Assembly: GCA_963729935.1 (NCBI GenBank)
Contig: CAVSPW010000002.1
Location: 930,001-994,000, forward strand
Length of the DNA: 64,000 bases
Direction of reading: 5' to 3'
DNA from: CAIKMD01 sp963729935
Lineage (GTDB): Bacteria > Pseudomonadota > Alphaproteobacteria > ATCC43930 > CGMCC-115725
Numbering within the stretch: position 1 is the first letter of the stretch; each line of letters opens with the position of its first letter. Below, one piece after another: positions 1-8,826 of this stretch. The notes under the pieces are model-generated. The model was not told where the DNA came from. It searched no databases and was given only the letters and a program-made list of their open reading frames with translations. A program made the translations under genes and the position numbers.

Positions 1-1104
1 CATGTCGCACAGACCGACGACTGGCAGCTTTTGCGCAGCGCCGATTCAGATGGAGAAAATCATCTCGGACGCATCGCATCGCTTGGCCACGGCACTACCG
101 TCCTCTGGCAGAAGCTTGATCGAGTCACGGCAGAATCGAGCACCAGCGACGAGAAGCAGCATCAAGGATTTCTAGACCACGCCGAAAAGGTCCGAGCGCA
201 CCTAGGGGTGGTCTTCCATCTCCTGATGACCGAGCCGCCTGCAGTCAAGATCATATTGAATGGTCATCCGATCGAGGCGTGGAATCCCTACCTGCTCAAC
301 GAGCCAGCAACGCAGATACTCGCCGCCACACGGCTACCACTGCGGGGCTACGAAATCGAGGTGCGCCCATATGTCCTTCCGCACCAGTCGAAAATATCCC
401 GCGCCGTGTATGACGCGGCCGCCGGACCGCGAGGGTGGAACGCGCATCAAGGCTTCTACGTATATCGGAACAGGCGATTGCTGGTTTCTGGTGACTGGCT
501 TGGCTTTGGCTGGTCCAAGGAAGAGAACTACAAGCTCGCGCGCATACTCGTGGAAATTCCGAATGCGCTCGATCACGACTGGCAAATCGACGTTACTAAG
601 TCGCGAGCCATACCTCCGCCGGCTCTTCGCGAAGAGTTGCGACGAATTGCGATGCGCACGCGCGCGGAAGCCAAGCGCATCTATTCGCACCGGGGGGCGA
701 AACTCGTCACTTCCTCGAACGCAGATCGAATCTTCACCTGGGAGCCAGTCGCCCGTCACGACAAGGTCACCTATCGCCTGAACCGGAATCATCCGCTGCT
801 GAAGCGCGCCCAATCGGCATCGACGGACCGGGCAGCGTTTGCGGCCTTTCTGCGCCTCATCGAAGAGACGGTGCCGTACTCCCACATCACCTTCGAGAAT
901 TCCGACCGACCCGGCAGCCTTGCCGGGCCGTTTGATCACGTCCGAGAGAGCGACGTGCGCGAAATCATGGAACAGGTCTACGACGCCCTGGTGGCGACCG
1001 GGTACGGACCAGAAGATGCCATCAACCGACTGCGAACGATCTCGCCATTCGAATTGTTCCCGTCGATTCTCGAAACGATCCGGGAGGCAAATTCGCATGG
1101 CTGA
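1..1104 (+). CDS. GHKL/Hsp90-MutL-like ATPase, C-terminal part (MZA-like defence operon)
   Basis: The frame is open from the first base, so the gene is cut at its 5' end and the N-terminal ATP-binding domain lies outside the window. What is visible is the C-terminal region of an Hsp90/MutL/MORC-like ATPase: an H-G-T-T segment followed by a transducer-like region containing GFYVYRNRRLLVSGDWLG, a pattern seen in Hsp90-like proteins of defence islands, then a charged helical tail. Its last 8 bases overlap the ATG of the Z1 gene (1097), which argues for translational coupling. Family knowledge plus context (Z1, PD-(D/E)XK, AIPR downstream) suggests the ATPase of an MZA-type antiphage system. The function is inferred. 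Confidence 0.75.
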   Translation, partial: HVAQTDDWQLLRSADSDGENHLGRIASLGHGTTVLWQKLDRVTAESSTSDEKQHQGFLDHAEKVRAHLGVVFHLLMTEPPAVKIILNGHPIEAWNPYLLNEPATQILAATRLPLRGYEIEVRPYVLPHQSKISRAVYDAAAGPRGWNAHQGFYVYRNRRLLVSGDWLGFGWSKEENYKLARILVEIPNALDHDWQIDVTKSRAIPPPALREELRRIAMRTRAEAKRIYSHRGAKLVTSSNADRIFTWEPVARHDKVTYRLNRNHPLLKRAQSASTDRAAFAAFLRLIEETVPYSHITFENSDRPGSLAGPFDHVRESDVREIMEQVYDALVATGYGPEDAINRLRTISPFELFPSILETIREANSHG

Positions 1105-4015
1105 CGCGAGCAGCATCCACGCCAACGCCCGCAACATGGCGGTCGATATTCTGCGCAACGAAAGGCCGATCACTCGCGAGGTCATTCAGGCGACCGCAAG
1201 CAAGGCCGCTCAAGCGCAAAAGCTTTTCTACCCAGAAGCCGCCGTCGATGTGGAGCAGTTGGCGGCGGAACTCCGCCATCTCTTTTCGGTCAGCGCGGAA
1301 GCCGGCACCGTTCTCGAAGACGCCGAAGACCATATCCCGTGGTATCCGGCGCGCCGGGCGGAAATCAAATGGCGCTTCTGGAATCGGTACGTCACCTTTC
1401 TCGAACGCGACTTTGGCATGCCCCCGGCTGTCGTTAGCAACCTCGATAATCTGACAAGCATGATTATCGAGCGCCTCGAAGACCCGTTGCGGCAGGGCCG
1501 CTGGGATCGCCGCGGCATGGTCGTCGGGTCGGTGCAATCGGGAAAGACCGCCAATTATATCGGGCTGATCTGCAAGGCCATCGATGCGGGTTACAAGCTC
1601 ATAATCGTGCTGGCGGGCATTCACAGCAATCTGAGATCGCAGACGCAGCTCCGAATCGACGAGGGCGTCCTTGGATTTGACACGCAGAAAAATCGCAAAT
1701 TGAAGGAAGACAACAGATGGATCGGAGTGGGCAAGCTGCCCGGCGATCGCTTGGTGGTTCATTCGCTCACAAGCAGCGCCGACAACGGCGACTTTAACAA
1801 GACGGTTGCCGATACAATCGGTGTGATGCTGGGCGGAGACCCGATCGTTCTCGTCGTCAAGAAGAACTCGAAGCTCCTCGGCAATCTTCTCAAGTGGGTT
1901 CTGCATGTTCACGGACAGGATGAGGATGGCGGGAAAAAGCGCGTTATCAAGGACATCCCGCTGCTGCTCATCGACGACGAGGCGGACAATGCGTCGATCA
2001 ACACCAAGGCGAAGCCCGACAGCGACGACGATACAGTGACGGCGATTAACGGGTGCATCCGCAAGATGCTGGATGCGTTCTACAAGTCCGCGTATGTCGG
2101 ATACACAGCGACACCTTTTGCCAACATTTTCATCAATCCCGAGGCTGAAAGCCTCTCGCATGGCAAGGACCTATTTCCAAAGAGCTTCATCATCAACGTA
2201 AAGCCACCATCGAATTACGTCGGTCCTGGGAGGGTGTTCGGTCTTGACGGCGATACCGATGCCGGGATCGATCCTAGTCTGGGGCTGCCTATCGTCCGTG
2301 AGATCGACGACTACGCCCAGGCATTCCCGCCTAAGCACAAAAAGGACCACGTTCCTCAGGAACTGCCGGAGACGCTCAAGAAAGCGATCCGCTGTTTCAT
2401 TCTTGTCTGCGCAGCGCGGCTGGCCAGAGGACAGCGGCTACAGCACAATTCCATGCTCGTTCATGTCACCCGCTTTGTGAGCGTTCAGGACCGCGTCGTA
2501 GAGTTGGTCCGAACGGAATTGAGCGGTCTCAAGAAGCGCATCGAGTTCGGTGATGGAGCGAGGCGTCCGACGATCGTCGAAGAACTTCGGGAGCTCTGGG
2601 AATCGGAATTCGTTCCGACCACACACGCGATGCCGGATGACGCTGGCCCCCCCATCACTTGGTCGAATGTCGCCCGCGAGCTGCACTCGGCGGCATCAAA
2701 GATCGTTGTAATGCCCATCAATGGCTTGGCCAAAGAGGCGCTCGATTACCGCGAGCACGAAGATACCGGCTTGAACGTCATAGCCATTGGCGGCGACAAG
2801 CTCTCTCGTGGGCTCACGCTCGAAGGATTGTCGATCAGCTATTTCCTTCGGACTTCCCGTATGTATGACACGTTGATGCAGATGGGGCGCTGGTTTGGCT
2901 ATCGATCCGGCTACCTTGATCTTTGCCGGCTGTTCACCACCAGAACACTGCGTACATGGTACCGGCATATCGCCTTGGCCGAGACCGAATTGCGCCGCGA
3001 GTTCGACTACATGGTGGATGCCGGCCTGACACCGGAGAATTACGGGCTTCGTGTACGCACACATCCCGCTGGGATGATCGTGACTGCCGTCAACAAGATG
3101 AGCCACGGAAGAACGCTCGAATTGTCCTGGGCAGGCGTACTCTCCCAGACAACTCAGTTTCCCAAGGACGCTGACAAAATCGCGGCAAACCTCCAGGCAA
3201 CCGAAAAACTCATCGACGGTCTGGGACCGCCCGCAACCGGCACCGGCCGTGGGACACGCCTATGGCGGAATGTCAGAGCCGAGCGCATTGCTACCTATGT
3301 CGAAGCTCTTCAATTTCCCCCGGCCGCCGCGCGAGCCAGTGGCGAGCAGCTTGCTGCGTTCATACGGAAGCAGGCAACCAATAATCCCGCTGAACTGATT
3401 GAATGGTCTGTGGCGCTCGTATCGGTGTTGCAGGCCAGACCAGACCGCCAGCGCATGCTCGCCGGCCATGAGATCGGCTTGATCGAGCGAAATCCCGAAA
3501 GCCAGACTGGCGCCACCTTCAGCTTGAAGAACGCCAACATCCTCAACCCTGCCGATGAGGCACGCGATTTCGAGGACCAGATATTCGACGAGCGCTGGTA
3601 CGCCTCTATCGCCAGCAAGCAAGAACTTGAAAATGATCTGGAGTGGCTGCGCGGTCAGATCGGTACCGAAGCCAGTAAGCTTGCTCTGGCTCTCACACAG
3701 CGCTGGCAGTCGCTGGACCCGCCCAAGATACGGAAGCCTGCGTCCGGCGGGGACGCTGTCAGACCGAATGGCCGAGTACTGCGGGTAATGCGGCCGCAGA
3801 CGACTGGCCTGCTCCTGATCTATCCAATGGTCCAGCCCGTTGACATCGAGCAACCGGACCTGCCTCCCGAACCCACCGGACTTGATCCCTCAGGGCCCCC
3901 AATCATCGGCGTTGCGCTCAGCTTCCCGACCAGCGCGACCACGCAAGGTGTCGAGTACCGCGTGAACAAGGTCTGGGGATCAGAAATTCAAGAAGACGAC
4001 GAGTATGAGGATTGA
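1097..4015 (+). CDS. Z1 domain-containing NTPase/helicase-like protein
   Basis: A 972-residue protein starting at ATG 1097, which overlaps the upstream stop by 8 bases; the same frame is open further upstream but with non-coding-like sequence. Superfamily 2-like motifs are visible: Walker A GSVQSGKT at about residues 144-151, Walker B LLLIDDEAD at about 289-297, a GYTATPF motif near 335-341, and a motif VI-like segment beginning IAIGGDKLSRGLTLEG near 564 and including MGRWFGYR. This set is typical of the Z1 family found beside ATPase, DUF4420 and AIPR genes in defence islands. The C-terminal 250 residues carry no motif I recognise. It overlaps the next gene by 11 bases (4005-4015). Role in phage defence is inferred from family and neighbours. 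Confidence 0.9.
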   Translation: MADASSIHANARNMAVDILRNERPITREVIQATASKAAQAQKLFYPEAAVDVEQLAAELRHLFSVSAEAGTVLEDAEDHIPWYPARRAEIKWRFWNRYVTFLERDFGMPPAVVSNLDNLTSMIIERLEDPLRQGRWDRRGMVVGSVQSGKTANYIGLICKAIDAGYKLIIVLAGIHSNLRSQTQLRIDEGVLGFDTQKNRKLKEDNRWIGVGKLPGDRLVVHSLTSSADNGDFNKTVADTIGVMLGGDPIVLVVKKNSKLLGNLLKWVLHVHGQDEDGGKKRVIKDIPLLLIDDEADNASINTKAKPDSDDDTVTAINGCIRKMLDAFYKSAYVGYTATPFANIFINPEAESLSHGKDLFPKSFIINVKPPSNYVGPGRVFGLDGDTDAGIDPSLGLPIVREIDDYAQAFPPKHKKDHVPQELPETLKKAIRCFILVCAARLARGQRLQHNSMLVHVTRFVSVQDRVVELVRTELSGLKKRIEFGDGARRPTIVEELRELWESEFVPTTHAMPDDAGPPITWSNVARELHSAASKIVVMPINGLAKEALDYREHEDTGLNVIAIGGDKLSRGLTLEGLSISYFLRTSRMYDTLMQMGRWFGYRSGYLDLCRLFTTRTLRTWYRHIALAETELRREFDYMVDAGLTPENYGLRVRTHPAGMIVTAVNKMSHGRTLELSWAGVLSQTTQFPKDADKIAANLQATEKLIDGLGPPATGTGRGTRLWRNVRAERIATYVEALQFPPAAARASGEQLAAFIRKQATNNPAELIEWSVALVSVLQARPDRQRMLAGHEIGLIERNPESQTGATFSLKNANILNPADEARDFEDQIFDERWYASIASKQELENDLEWLRGQIGTEASKLALALTQRWQSLDPPKIRKPASGGDAVRPNGRVLRVMRPQTTGLLLIYPMVQPVDIEQPDLPPEPTGLDPSGPPIIGVALSFPTSATTQGVEYRVNKVWGSEIQEDDEYED

Positions 4016-5018
4016 GGCCCTGTGGAGCGAACTGGAGCAAGAGGCCGGCGCTGGAAGCGCCAGTGCCTGGCTCTCCAGATACGCGCTCCCTGAGACAGGA
4101 ATTCCTCTCCTTGTAGCCGTGGAGGTCCCAACCCGCAGACGCGCATTGCTTCTGACGTTGCGTTCGTCATCACTGCCTTCGAGCAGGGATTGGCCTCAAT
4201 GCCGCGGCCTCGAAGTTTTCGGCGTCGCGATCGAGGGCGTTCCCCATCTCGGTGTCCGCCTCGTCGACACGAATTTCGCCGACGTCTTCGCGGCATTGGC
4301 AGAAGATGTGGCGCCGCGCGTCTCCGCCGCGCCAGACGAACGGGCCGCCGCCGCCGCGCTGCTCGAACGTCTCAAGCGATGGCAGAAGTTTCTTACTGCA
4401 CGCGCGACCGATTTTTCCGTGTCCCGGCAGCGCGGCCTCTTCGGGGAACTTCATGTCCTCGAGCGATGGCTTCTGCCCGCCTTCGGGTCAGCAACTGCGA
4501 TCACCTGCTGGCGCGCGCCACTGGCGACGCATCAAGACTTCCAATTTCCAAATGGCGCGATCGAAGTGAAAACGACTACGGAGAAGCAACCTCAGTCGGT
4601 CCGTGTCACGAGCGAAAGGCAGCTCGACGATACGGGTATCCGTACCCTGTTTCTTTTCGTCGTTGTCCTCGATGAGCGCATTACGGATGTACCCGGCCCG
4701 ACAGATGGTCAATCATTGCCGGAAATCATTGCATCACTGCGACGCACTCTCGATCCCACTCCCCTCGCGAGACTGGAATTCGATGACAGACTGCTGGAAG
4801 CAGGCTATCTCGACGCTGATGCTCCCCGGTTTGAAGGCCGGCGATATTCACTTCGATCCGAGCACCCCTACCGCGTACGGGAAGGGTTCCCAAGAATTCT
4901 AGAACGTGACCTCGCGACGGGCATCGGAGATGTGTCTTATGATCTGTCATTGGCGGCCTGCGCCCCATTCTTCGTACCGTCAGACGACATGATTTCGACA
5001 TTGGCCTTGACGGAGTAG
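4005..5018 (+). CDS. PD-(D/E)XK motif protein (DUF4420-like)
   Basis: A 337-residue protein whose ATG (4005) lies 11 bases inside the Z1 gene. A restriction-like nuclease fold is suggested by E148 in RGLFGELHVLE, D178 in THQDFQFPNGA and the E187-V-K189 pair that completes a PD-(D/E)XK signature. This arrangement matches the DUF4420 family found in MZA-like operons between Z1 and AIPR genes. The N-terminal 130 residues are rich in beta-strand-like segments; the C-terminus has no known motif. Its likely role is the nuclease effector or DNA-cleaving partner of the operon; that is inference from motif and context. Confidence 0.85.
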   Translation: MRIEALWSELEQEAGAGSASAWLSRYALPETGIPLLVAVEVPTRRRALLLTLRSSSLPSSRDWPQCRGLEVFGVAIEGVPHLGVRLVDTNFADVFAALAEDVAPRVSAAPDERAAAAALLERLKRWQKFLTARATDFSVSRQRGLFGELHVLERWLLPAFGSATAITCWRAPLATHQDFQFPNGAIEVKTTTEKQPQSVRVTSERQLDDTGIRTLFLFVVVLDERITDVPGPTDGQSLPEIIASLRRTLDPTPLARLEFDDRLLEAGYLDADAPRFEGRRYSLRSEHPYRVREGFPRILERDLATGIGDVSYDLSLAACAPFFVPSDDMISTLALTE

Positions 5019-5037
5019 AGCCGTGGGAGGAGCTCAA

Positions 5038-7098
5038 ATGCCGGACGAGAGACTCAAAGAATTCGCCGACGACCTGTATCAAGAGGTCATAAACAAGTCC
5101 GGTGCAACCCCCGATGACGGTGGCGCCGCGAATTTATTGCGCGAGGAAATGTTTACCGAGGCTGTGCTCGAAACCCTGGACGAGTACAACGAGGTGGACG
5201 GGTGGGAGTTGTGCAGTTACGAGGCCAAAAGCGTGGGGTCCCTTCCAGCCGCAAAACTCAGCGCCTGGGCGTTATCCGGAGACGGCGCCACTCTCGACCT
5301 GTTTGTCTCGCTTTATTATGGTGGCGGAGAGGTCGTTGAAGTCGGCAAGCCTGAAATCCGGCGGCAATTCGGCTTGCTGCTCGGCTTCCTGAAGCGAGCC
5401 CTCGCCGGCTTTCACTCCAGGATCGAGGAGGCAAGCGATGCGTTCGAGGCCGCGCAGCGAATCCATGCGGCCCGCGGCTCTCTTGCGACCGTGAGACTGT
5501 TTCTTCTCTCCGACGGCGTCGCGCGATCGTTGGAGATCGAGCCTGAGACACTGCCCGGCATCGACATCCGCTATGTGGCTTGGGACCTTGAGAAAATGAG
5601 CCGACTGCATGTCGGCGACCGGCAAGTCATCGAGATCGACCTTGAAAAAAGCTACGGCGGCGCCATCCCTTGCCTGCAAGCGGCAGACGGCACCGGCGAG
5701 TATCGGACCTTTTTGGCCTTTTTCCCCGCGCCTCTGCTCGCTCGCATCTACGGAGAGCACGGCCAGCGCCTTCTTGAGAGAAACGTCCGCGCTTTTCTTC
5801 AAACCAAGGGGAAGGTGAACAAGGGCCTTCAAGCCACATTGAGAGACAGCCCCAACAAATTCCTCGCCTACAATAATGGTCTTTGCTGCACGGCCGCCGA
5901 GGTCAGACTTTCGACCGATAACAACAACGGTCAGCGGCTGGCGTGGATGAGGGACTTCCAGATCGTGAACGGAGGCCAGACGACAGCTTCCATTTTTCAT
6001 GCAATCAAAAAGGAAAAGCTCTCAATCGACAATGTGACCGTGCAGGTCAAACTGACCGTGCTGTCCGATCCGGAGAGAGTCGGCGAAATCGTCCCGGAAA
6101 TCTCTCGTTGCGCGAATAGTCAGAACAAGGTCAATGGAGCCGATTTCGCGGCGAACGGCAAATTCCATCGCGATCTTGAAGGATTGTCGCGCACCATCTG
6201 GGCGCCAGCCGGATCCGGCATGGAACGAGGCAGTCATTGGTACTATGAGCGAGCCCGCGGCTCGTATCTGGACGACAAATCGCGACAGGGGACCCCTACC
6301 CGCCAGAAGGAGTGGGCGAGCCAGAATCCGCCGAACCAGAAATTTACGAAGACCGATTTGGCCAAATACGAACATGCTTGGCTCGGACTTCCGCATCTCG
6401 TATGCCGTGGTGCCGAGAAAAACTTTGAAGCATTCGCAAGCAGGCTGGAGGATGACGCGGAGCCCGTCGTTGACAGACAATTCTTTGAACAGGTTATCGG
6501 CCGCGCAATCATCTGGAGGGCGGCTGAAAAGGCTTTCGATTCACTCGACTTGAAGGGCTATCGCGCCAACAGCGTCGCTTACGGCATGGCGTGGCTTGCC
6601 GAGCGCAGCGGACGGCGCATCCATCTTCAGAAGATCTGGCACAGCCAGCGCGTACCCGACGATGTGACCTCGGCGCTTCGCACCATCTGTAAGGAGGCGC
6701 ATGCCTTCCTCACCGCGCGAGCAGGAAATGTCGGCGAGGCGTCGAAAAGGCCGGAAACCTGGACCGAATTTCGTGGACGCGACTTCGATGTGGGAGAGGC
6801 GTGGAAGAAGCACGCGACTGCCGAACCAGTCTCGTCATACCCTGCGAAGAAGCCCAGTCCAGAAGCTGAAGCGGCGCGATCAAACGTCAAGACGGTATCG
6901 GCGAGCGACTGGTTTGCGCTGGCCAAATGGTCCAAAGAGCACGGCTTCCTCGAAGGCTGGGAACGCAGCCTCTCCTTCAGCCTCGGGAGGTTGTTGGCGC
7001 GCGGCGCCGAGCCGAGCGACAAGCAAGCGATACAGGGAGCTCGAATTCTCACTCGGGCGCGCGAACTTGGATTTCAGTTCGATCAGCAGCCGCAGTGA
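5038..7098 (+). CDS. AIPR family protein
   Basis: A 686-residue protein. I chose ATG 5038 because a GGAGG ribosome binding site lies just upstream; the in-frame GTG at 5023 would contain that site. The AIPR (abortive infection phage resistance) core is clear: YNNG at 278-281 and FQIVNGGQTTASIFHA with NGGQTT at 311-316, followed by the ISRCANSQNKVNGADF-type segment. AIPR proteins are known from abortive infection and from several multi-gene defence islands. It begins 19 bases after the PD-(D/E)XK gene and overlaps the Vsr gene by 4 bases (GTGA), so all five genes probably share a transcript. Molecular activity is not known from the sequence. Confidence 0.9.
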   Translation: MPDERLKEFADDLYQEVINKSGATPDDGGAANLLREEMFTEAVLETLDEYNEVDGWELCSYEAKSVGSLPAAKLSAWALSGDGATLDLFVSLYYGGGEVVEVGKPEIRRQFGLLLGFLKRALAGFHSRIEEASDAFEAAQRIHAARGSLATVRLFLLSDGVARSLEIEPETLPGIDIRYVAWDLEKMSRLHVGDRQVIEIDLEKSYGGAIPCLQAADGTGEYRTFLAFFPAPLLARIYGEHGQRLLERNVRAFLQTKGKVNKGLQATLRDSPNKFLAYNNGLCCTAAEVRLSTDNNNGQRLAWMRDFQIVNGGQTTASIFHAIKKEKLSIDNVTVQVKLTVLSDPERVGEIVPEISRCANSQNKVNGADFAANGKFHRDLEGLSRTIWAPAGSGMERGSHWYYERARGSYLDDKSRQGTPTRQKEWASQNPPNQKFTKTDLAKYEHAWLGLPHLVCRGAEKNFEAFASRLEDDAEPVVDRQFFEQVIGRAIIWRAAEKAFDSLDLKGYRANSVAYGMAWLAERSGRRIHLQKIWHSQRVPDDVTSALRTICKEAHAFLTARAGNVGEASKRPETWTEFRGRDFDVGEAWKKHATAEPVSSYPAKKPSPEAEAARSNVKTVSASDWFALAKWSKEHGFLEGWERSLSFSLGRLLARGAEPSDKQAIQGARILTRARELGFQFDQQPQ

Positions 7099-7601
7099 CC
7101 GACGTATTCTCAAAAACGAAACGCTCGGAAGTCATGTCCCGCATACGCGGAAAGAACACAAGACCAGAGTTATTGCTAAGGTCATTGCTGCATAAGGCCG
7201 GTTATCGCTTCCGGCTCCACGTCTCCGATCTTCCGGGCCGACCGGACATCGTTCTGCCGCGATACCGGACAGTCATCATGGTCCATGGGTGCTTCTGGCA
7301 CCGTCACTCGGGATGCAGGTTTGCTTATAAACCCAAGACTCGCGTTGCCTTCTGGCGGAAAAAATTTGCGAGGAATGTCGAGCGTGATTGCCGCACGAAC
7401 CAAGAGCTTCACAAGCTCGGGTGGCGTGTGTTGACGGTGTGGGAGTGCCAGCTGCGATATTCTGAACGAGTCATGGCCGTGGTTGAGGCTGCATTGAAAA
7501 CGGCCCCGCGCAACACGACTTTGGGGATGTCATGCGTGGCGTCACGCTCGACTTTAGTCGTCCCGGAAAGCCGACGGACGATGCCTTCGTTGAATCGTTG
7601 A
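7095..7601 (+). CDS. vsr: Very short patch repair (Vsr) endonuclease
   Basis: Starts at GTG 7095, overlapping the AIPR stop as GTGA, and encodes 168 residues. Vsr hallmarks are intact: KNTRPELLLRSLLHKAGYRF at the N-terminus, catalytic D51 in GRPDIVLP, H64 and H69 in HGCFWHRH, and zinc-ligand candidates C66, H71, C74 and the WEC cysteine. Vsr nicks beside T:G mismatches left by cytosine-5 methylation; homologues occur in MZA and restriction islands. No cytosine methyltransferase is visible here, though one could lie upstream of the window. From about position 7535 the codons overlap an IS3 remnant in another frame, so the last 20 or so residues are IS-derived and the natural C-terminus may have been lost. 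Confidence 0.9.
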   Translation: MTDVFSKTKRSEVMSRIRGKNTRPELLLRSLLHKAGYRFRLHVSDLPGRPDIVLPRYRTVIMVHGCFWHRHSGCRFAYKPKTRVAFWRKKFARNVERDCRTNQELHKLGWRVLTVWECQLRYSERVMAVVEAALKTAPRNTTLGMSCVASRSTLVVPESRRTMPSLNR

Positions 7602-7792
7602 ACGGGAAGTTCCGCGCTGAGTGCCTGAACGCGAACTGGTTCATGAGTTCTCGACGAGGCACGGCGAAAATGCGAGGCTTGGCGTCGAGACTACAACGAG
7701 GTCCGACCGCATAGCGCGATCGGGAATGAAGTGCCTGCGGCGCTTCATCGGACAGCCGGCAACCCCGGCCAGCCAGCTGTCCGATGAAGCCA
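7532..7792 (+). pseudogene. IS3-family transposase OrfB, 3' fragment with frameshift
   Basis: This is the coding part of the 3' IS remnant. The reading frame that begins LDFSRPGKPTDDAF changes at 7645-7650 (ATGAGTTCTCGAC). Removing one T gives ATGAGTCTCGAC and restores the family sequence FMSLDEARRKCEAWRR. The frame then runs to a stop after GQPAVR. The fragment is about 85 codons of an OrfB that is normally about 270-290. It is not functional as a transposase because the first two catalytic aspartates are absent. Confidence 0.7.
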
Positions 7793-7886
7793 GAATTTTC
7801 TGGCACCGCGTGGTCCAAGGTTGGGGGCAAGCTCAAATGAGCAACAGACTCTCCTCATCGTTGGATGAGAGAAGGGGCTCAGGTCA
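7535..7886 (+). mobile_element. IS3-family (IS407-like) element, 3' remnant
   Basis: The DNA encodes the end of an IS3-family OrfB integrase: GVTLDFSRPGKPTDDAF, then VESLNGKFRAECLNANWFMS, then, one frame over, LDEARRKCEAWRRDYNEVRP and HSAIGNEVP. The catalytic glutamate of the DDE triad (VES) is present but the two aspartates are missing. The right end is recognisable as GGGGCTCAGGTCA ending near 7886, the usual TGACCT-type terminus. The 5' three quarters of the element are absent. It abuts and overlaps the 3' end of vsr. Confidence 0.75.
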
Positions 7887-7950
7887 GAACTCATCCAGCA
7901 GCTCGGGCCCTGATCAGCCAAACCGTCATCTCGCGAGCTCGGAAATCCAG

Positions 7951-8394
7951 TCAAGATGTAGTGGTTTCTGGTTCACAGGGATAAGCCTTGGCGTGCCGAC
8001 CGGCGCCCTCGCCGCGATGACGCTCCCAATCAGGGATATAGTTTCGCGTTAGGGGGACGGTCTCGATCCGCTTGCTTAGCTGGATCTGAAAGACGACCAA
8101 GCCGCCATGCCGGAACGCCGCCTCAGAAGCCGCGAGGTAGAATTCCCACATCCGGCAGAATCGCTCGTCATAGATCGTTGCGATTTCGGCGCGATTGGCC
8201 ATGAAGCGCTGCCGCCATGCTTTCAGCGTTTCGGCATAGTGCAGACGCAGTACCTCGATATCGGTGATGTGGAGACCGGCGCGCTCGATGACAGGCACGA
8301 TTTCCGAGAGCGCCGGCGTGTATCCCCCGGGGAAAATGTATTTATCGATCCAAGGATTGGCCGCGCCCGGACCGTCGGCGCGGCCGATCGTGTG
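7951..8394 (-). pseudogene. cfa: Cyclopropane-fatty-acyl-phospholipid synthase, 3' third, fused to an IS3 OrfB fragment
   Basis: The minus strand encodes about 147 residues matching the C-terminal part of CFA synthase: HTIGRADGPGAANPWIDKYI, FPGGYTPALSEIVPVIERAG, ITDIEVLRLHYAETLKAWRQ, YDERFCRMWEFYLAASE and VVFQIQLSK. CFA synthase methylenates unsaturated phospholipid acyl chains using S-adenosylmethionine. The N-terminal domain and SAM-binding loop are missing; the frame instead continues upstream, without a stop, into the N-terminal part of an IS3 OrfB (join near 8392-8397). A full-length enzyme is about 400 residues, so this copy cannot be active. It reads as a gene broken by insertion and deletion. 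Confidence 0.8.
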
Positions 8395-8826
8395 GATCAG
8401 CGCCATCAATCGGAGCTTGCGGCCATCATGGGTCTGGGCTTCGACGAAGTCGTAGGACCAGACGTGGTTGGGTCGCTCCGGCCTGAGGCGAATGCACGAT
8501 CCGTCATTCAGCCACAGCCGGCCTCTCGGCTTGTGTTTCTTGGGAACTTTCAGCCCCTCGCGGCGCCAGATGCGCTGCACACGATCGGTGCCAACCGGCC
8601 AGCCCGCATCGTTGACCAGCTTCGTGATCCGGCGATACCCAAACCGCCCGTACCGGGCAGCGATCGCCACAATCGCATGCGTCAGCGCATCTTCATCGGC
8701 CCGCACGATGACCGTGTAACGCTGCGTCCCGCGCGGCTGACCGACGATCCGGCAAGCCCGGCGCTCCGAGAGATGATACTTCTCCCGAACCCGCTCAACC
8801 GCCTGCCGGCGCCGTTCGGGGCTTAC
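8395..8826 (-). pseudogene. IS3-family transposase OrfB, N-terminal fragment
   Basis: In the -1 frame relative to orfA the minus strand encodes LVSPERRRQAVERVREKYHL, SERRACRIVGQPRGTQRY, YGRFGYRRITKLVNDAGW and RLRPERPNHVWSYDFVEAQ. These are typical of the pre-catalytic part of IS3 OrfB, and WSYDF supplies the first DDE aspartate. The coding sequence is replaced after LRLMALI by the cfa fragment in the same frame. The longest ATG/GTG-started frame begins at 8706 and runs through the join to 7951 (251 residues). Confidence 0.8.
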
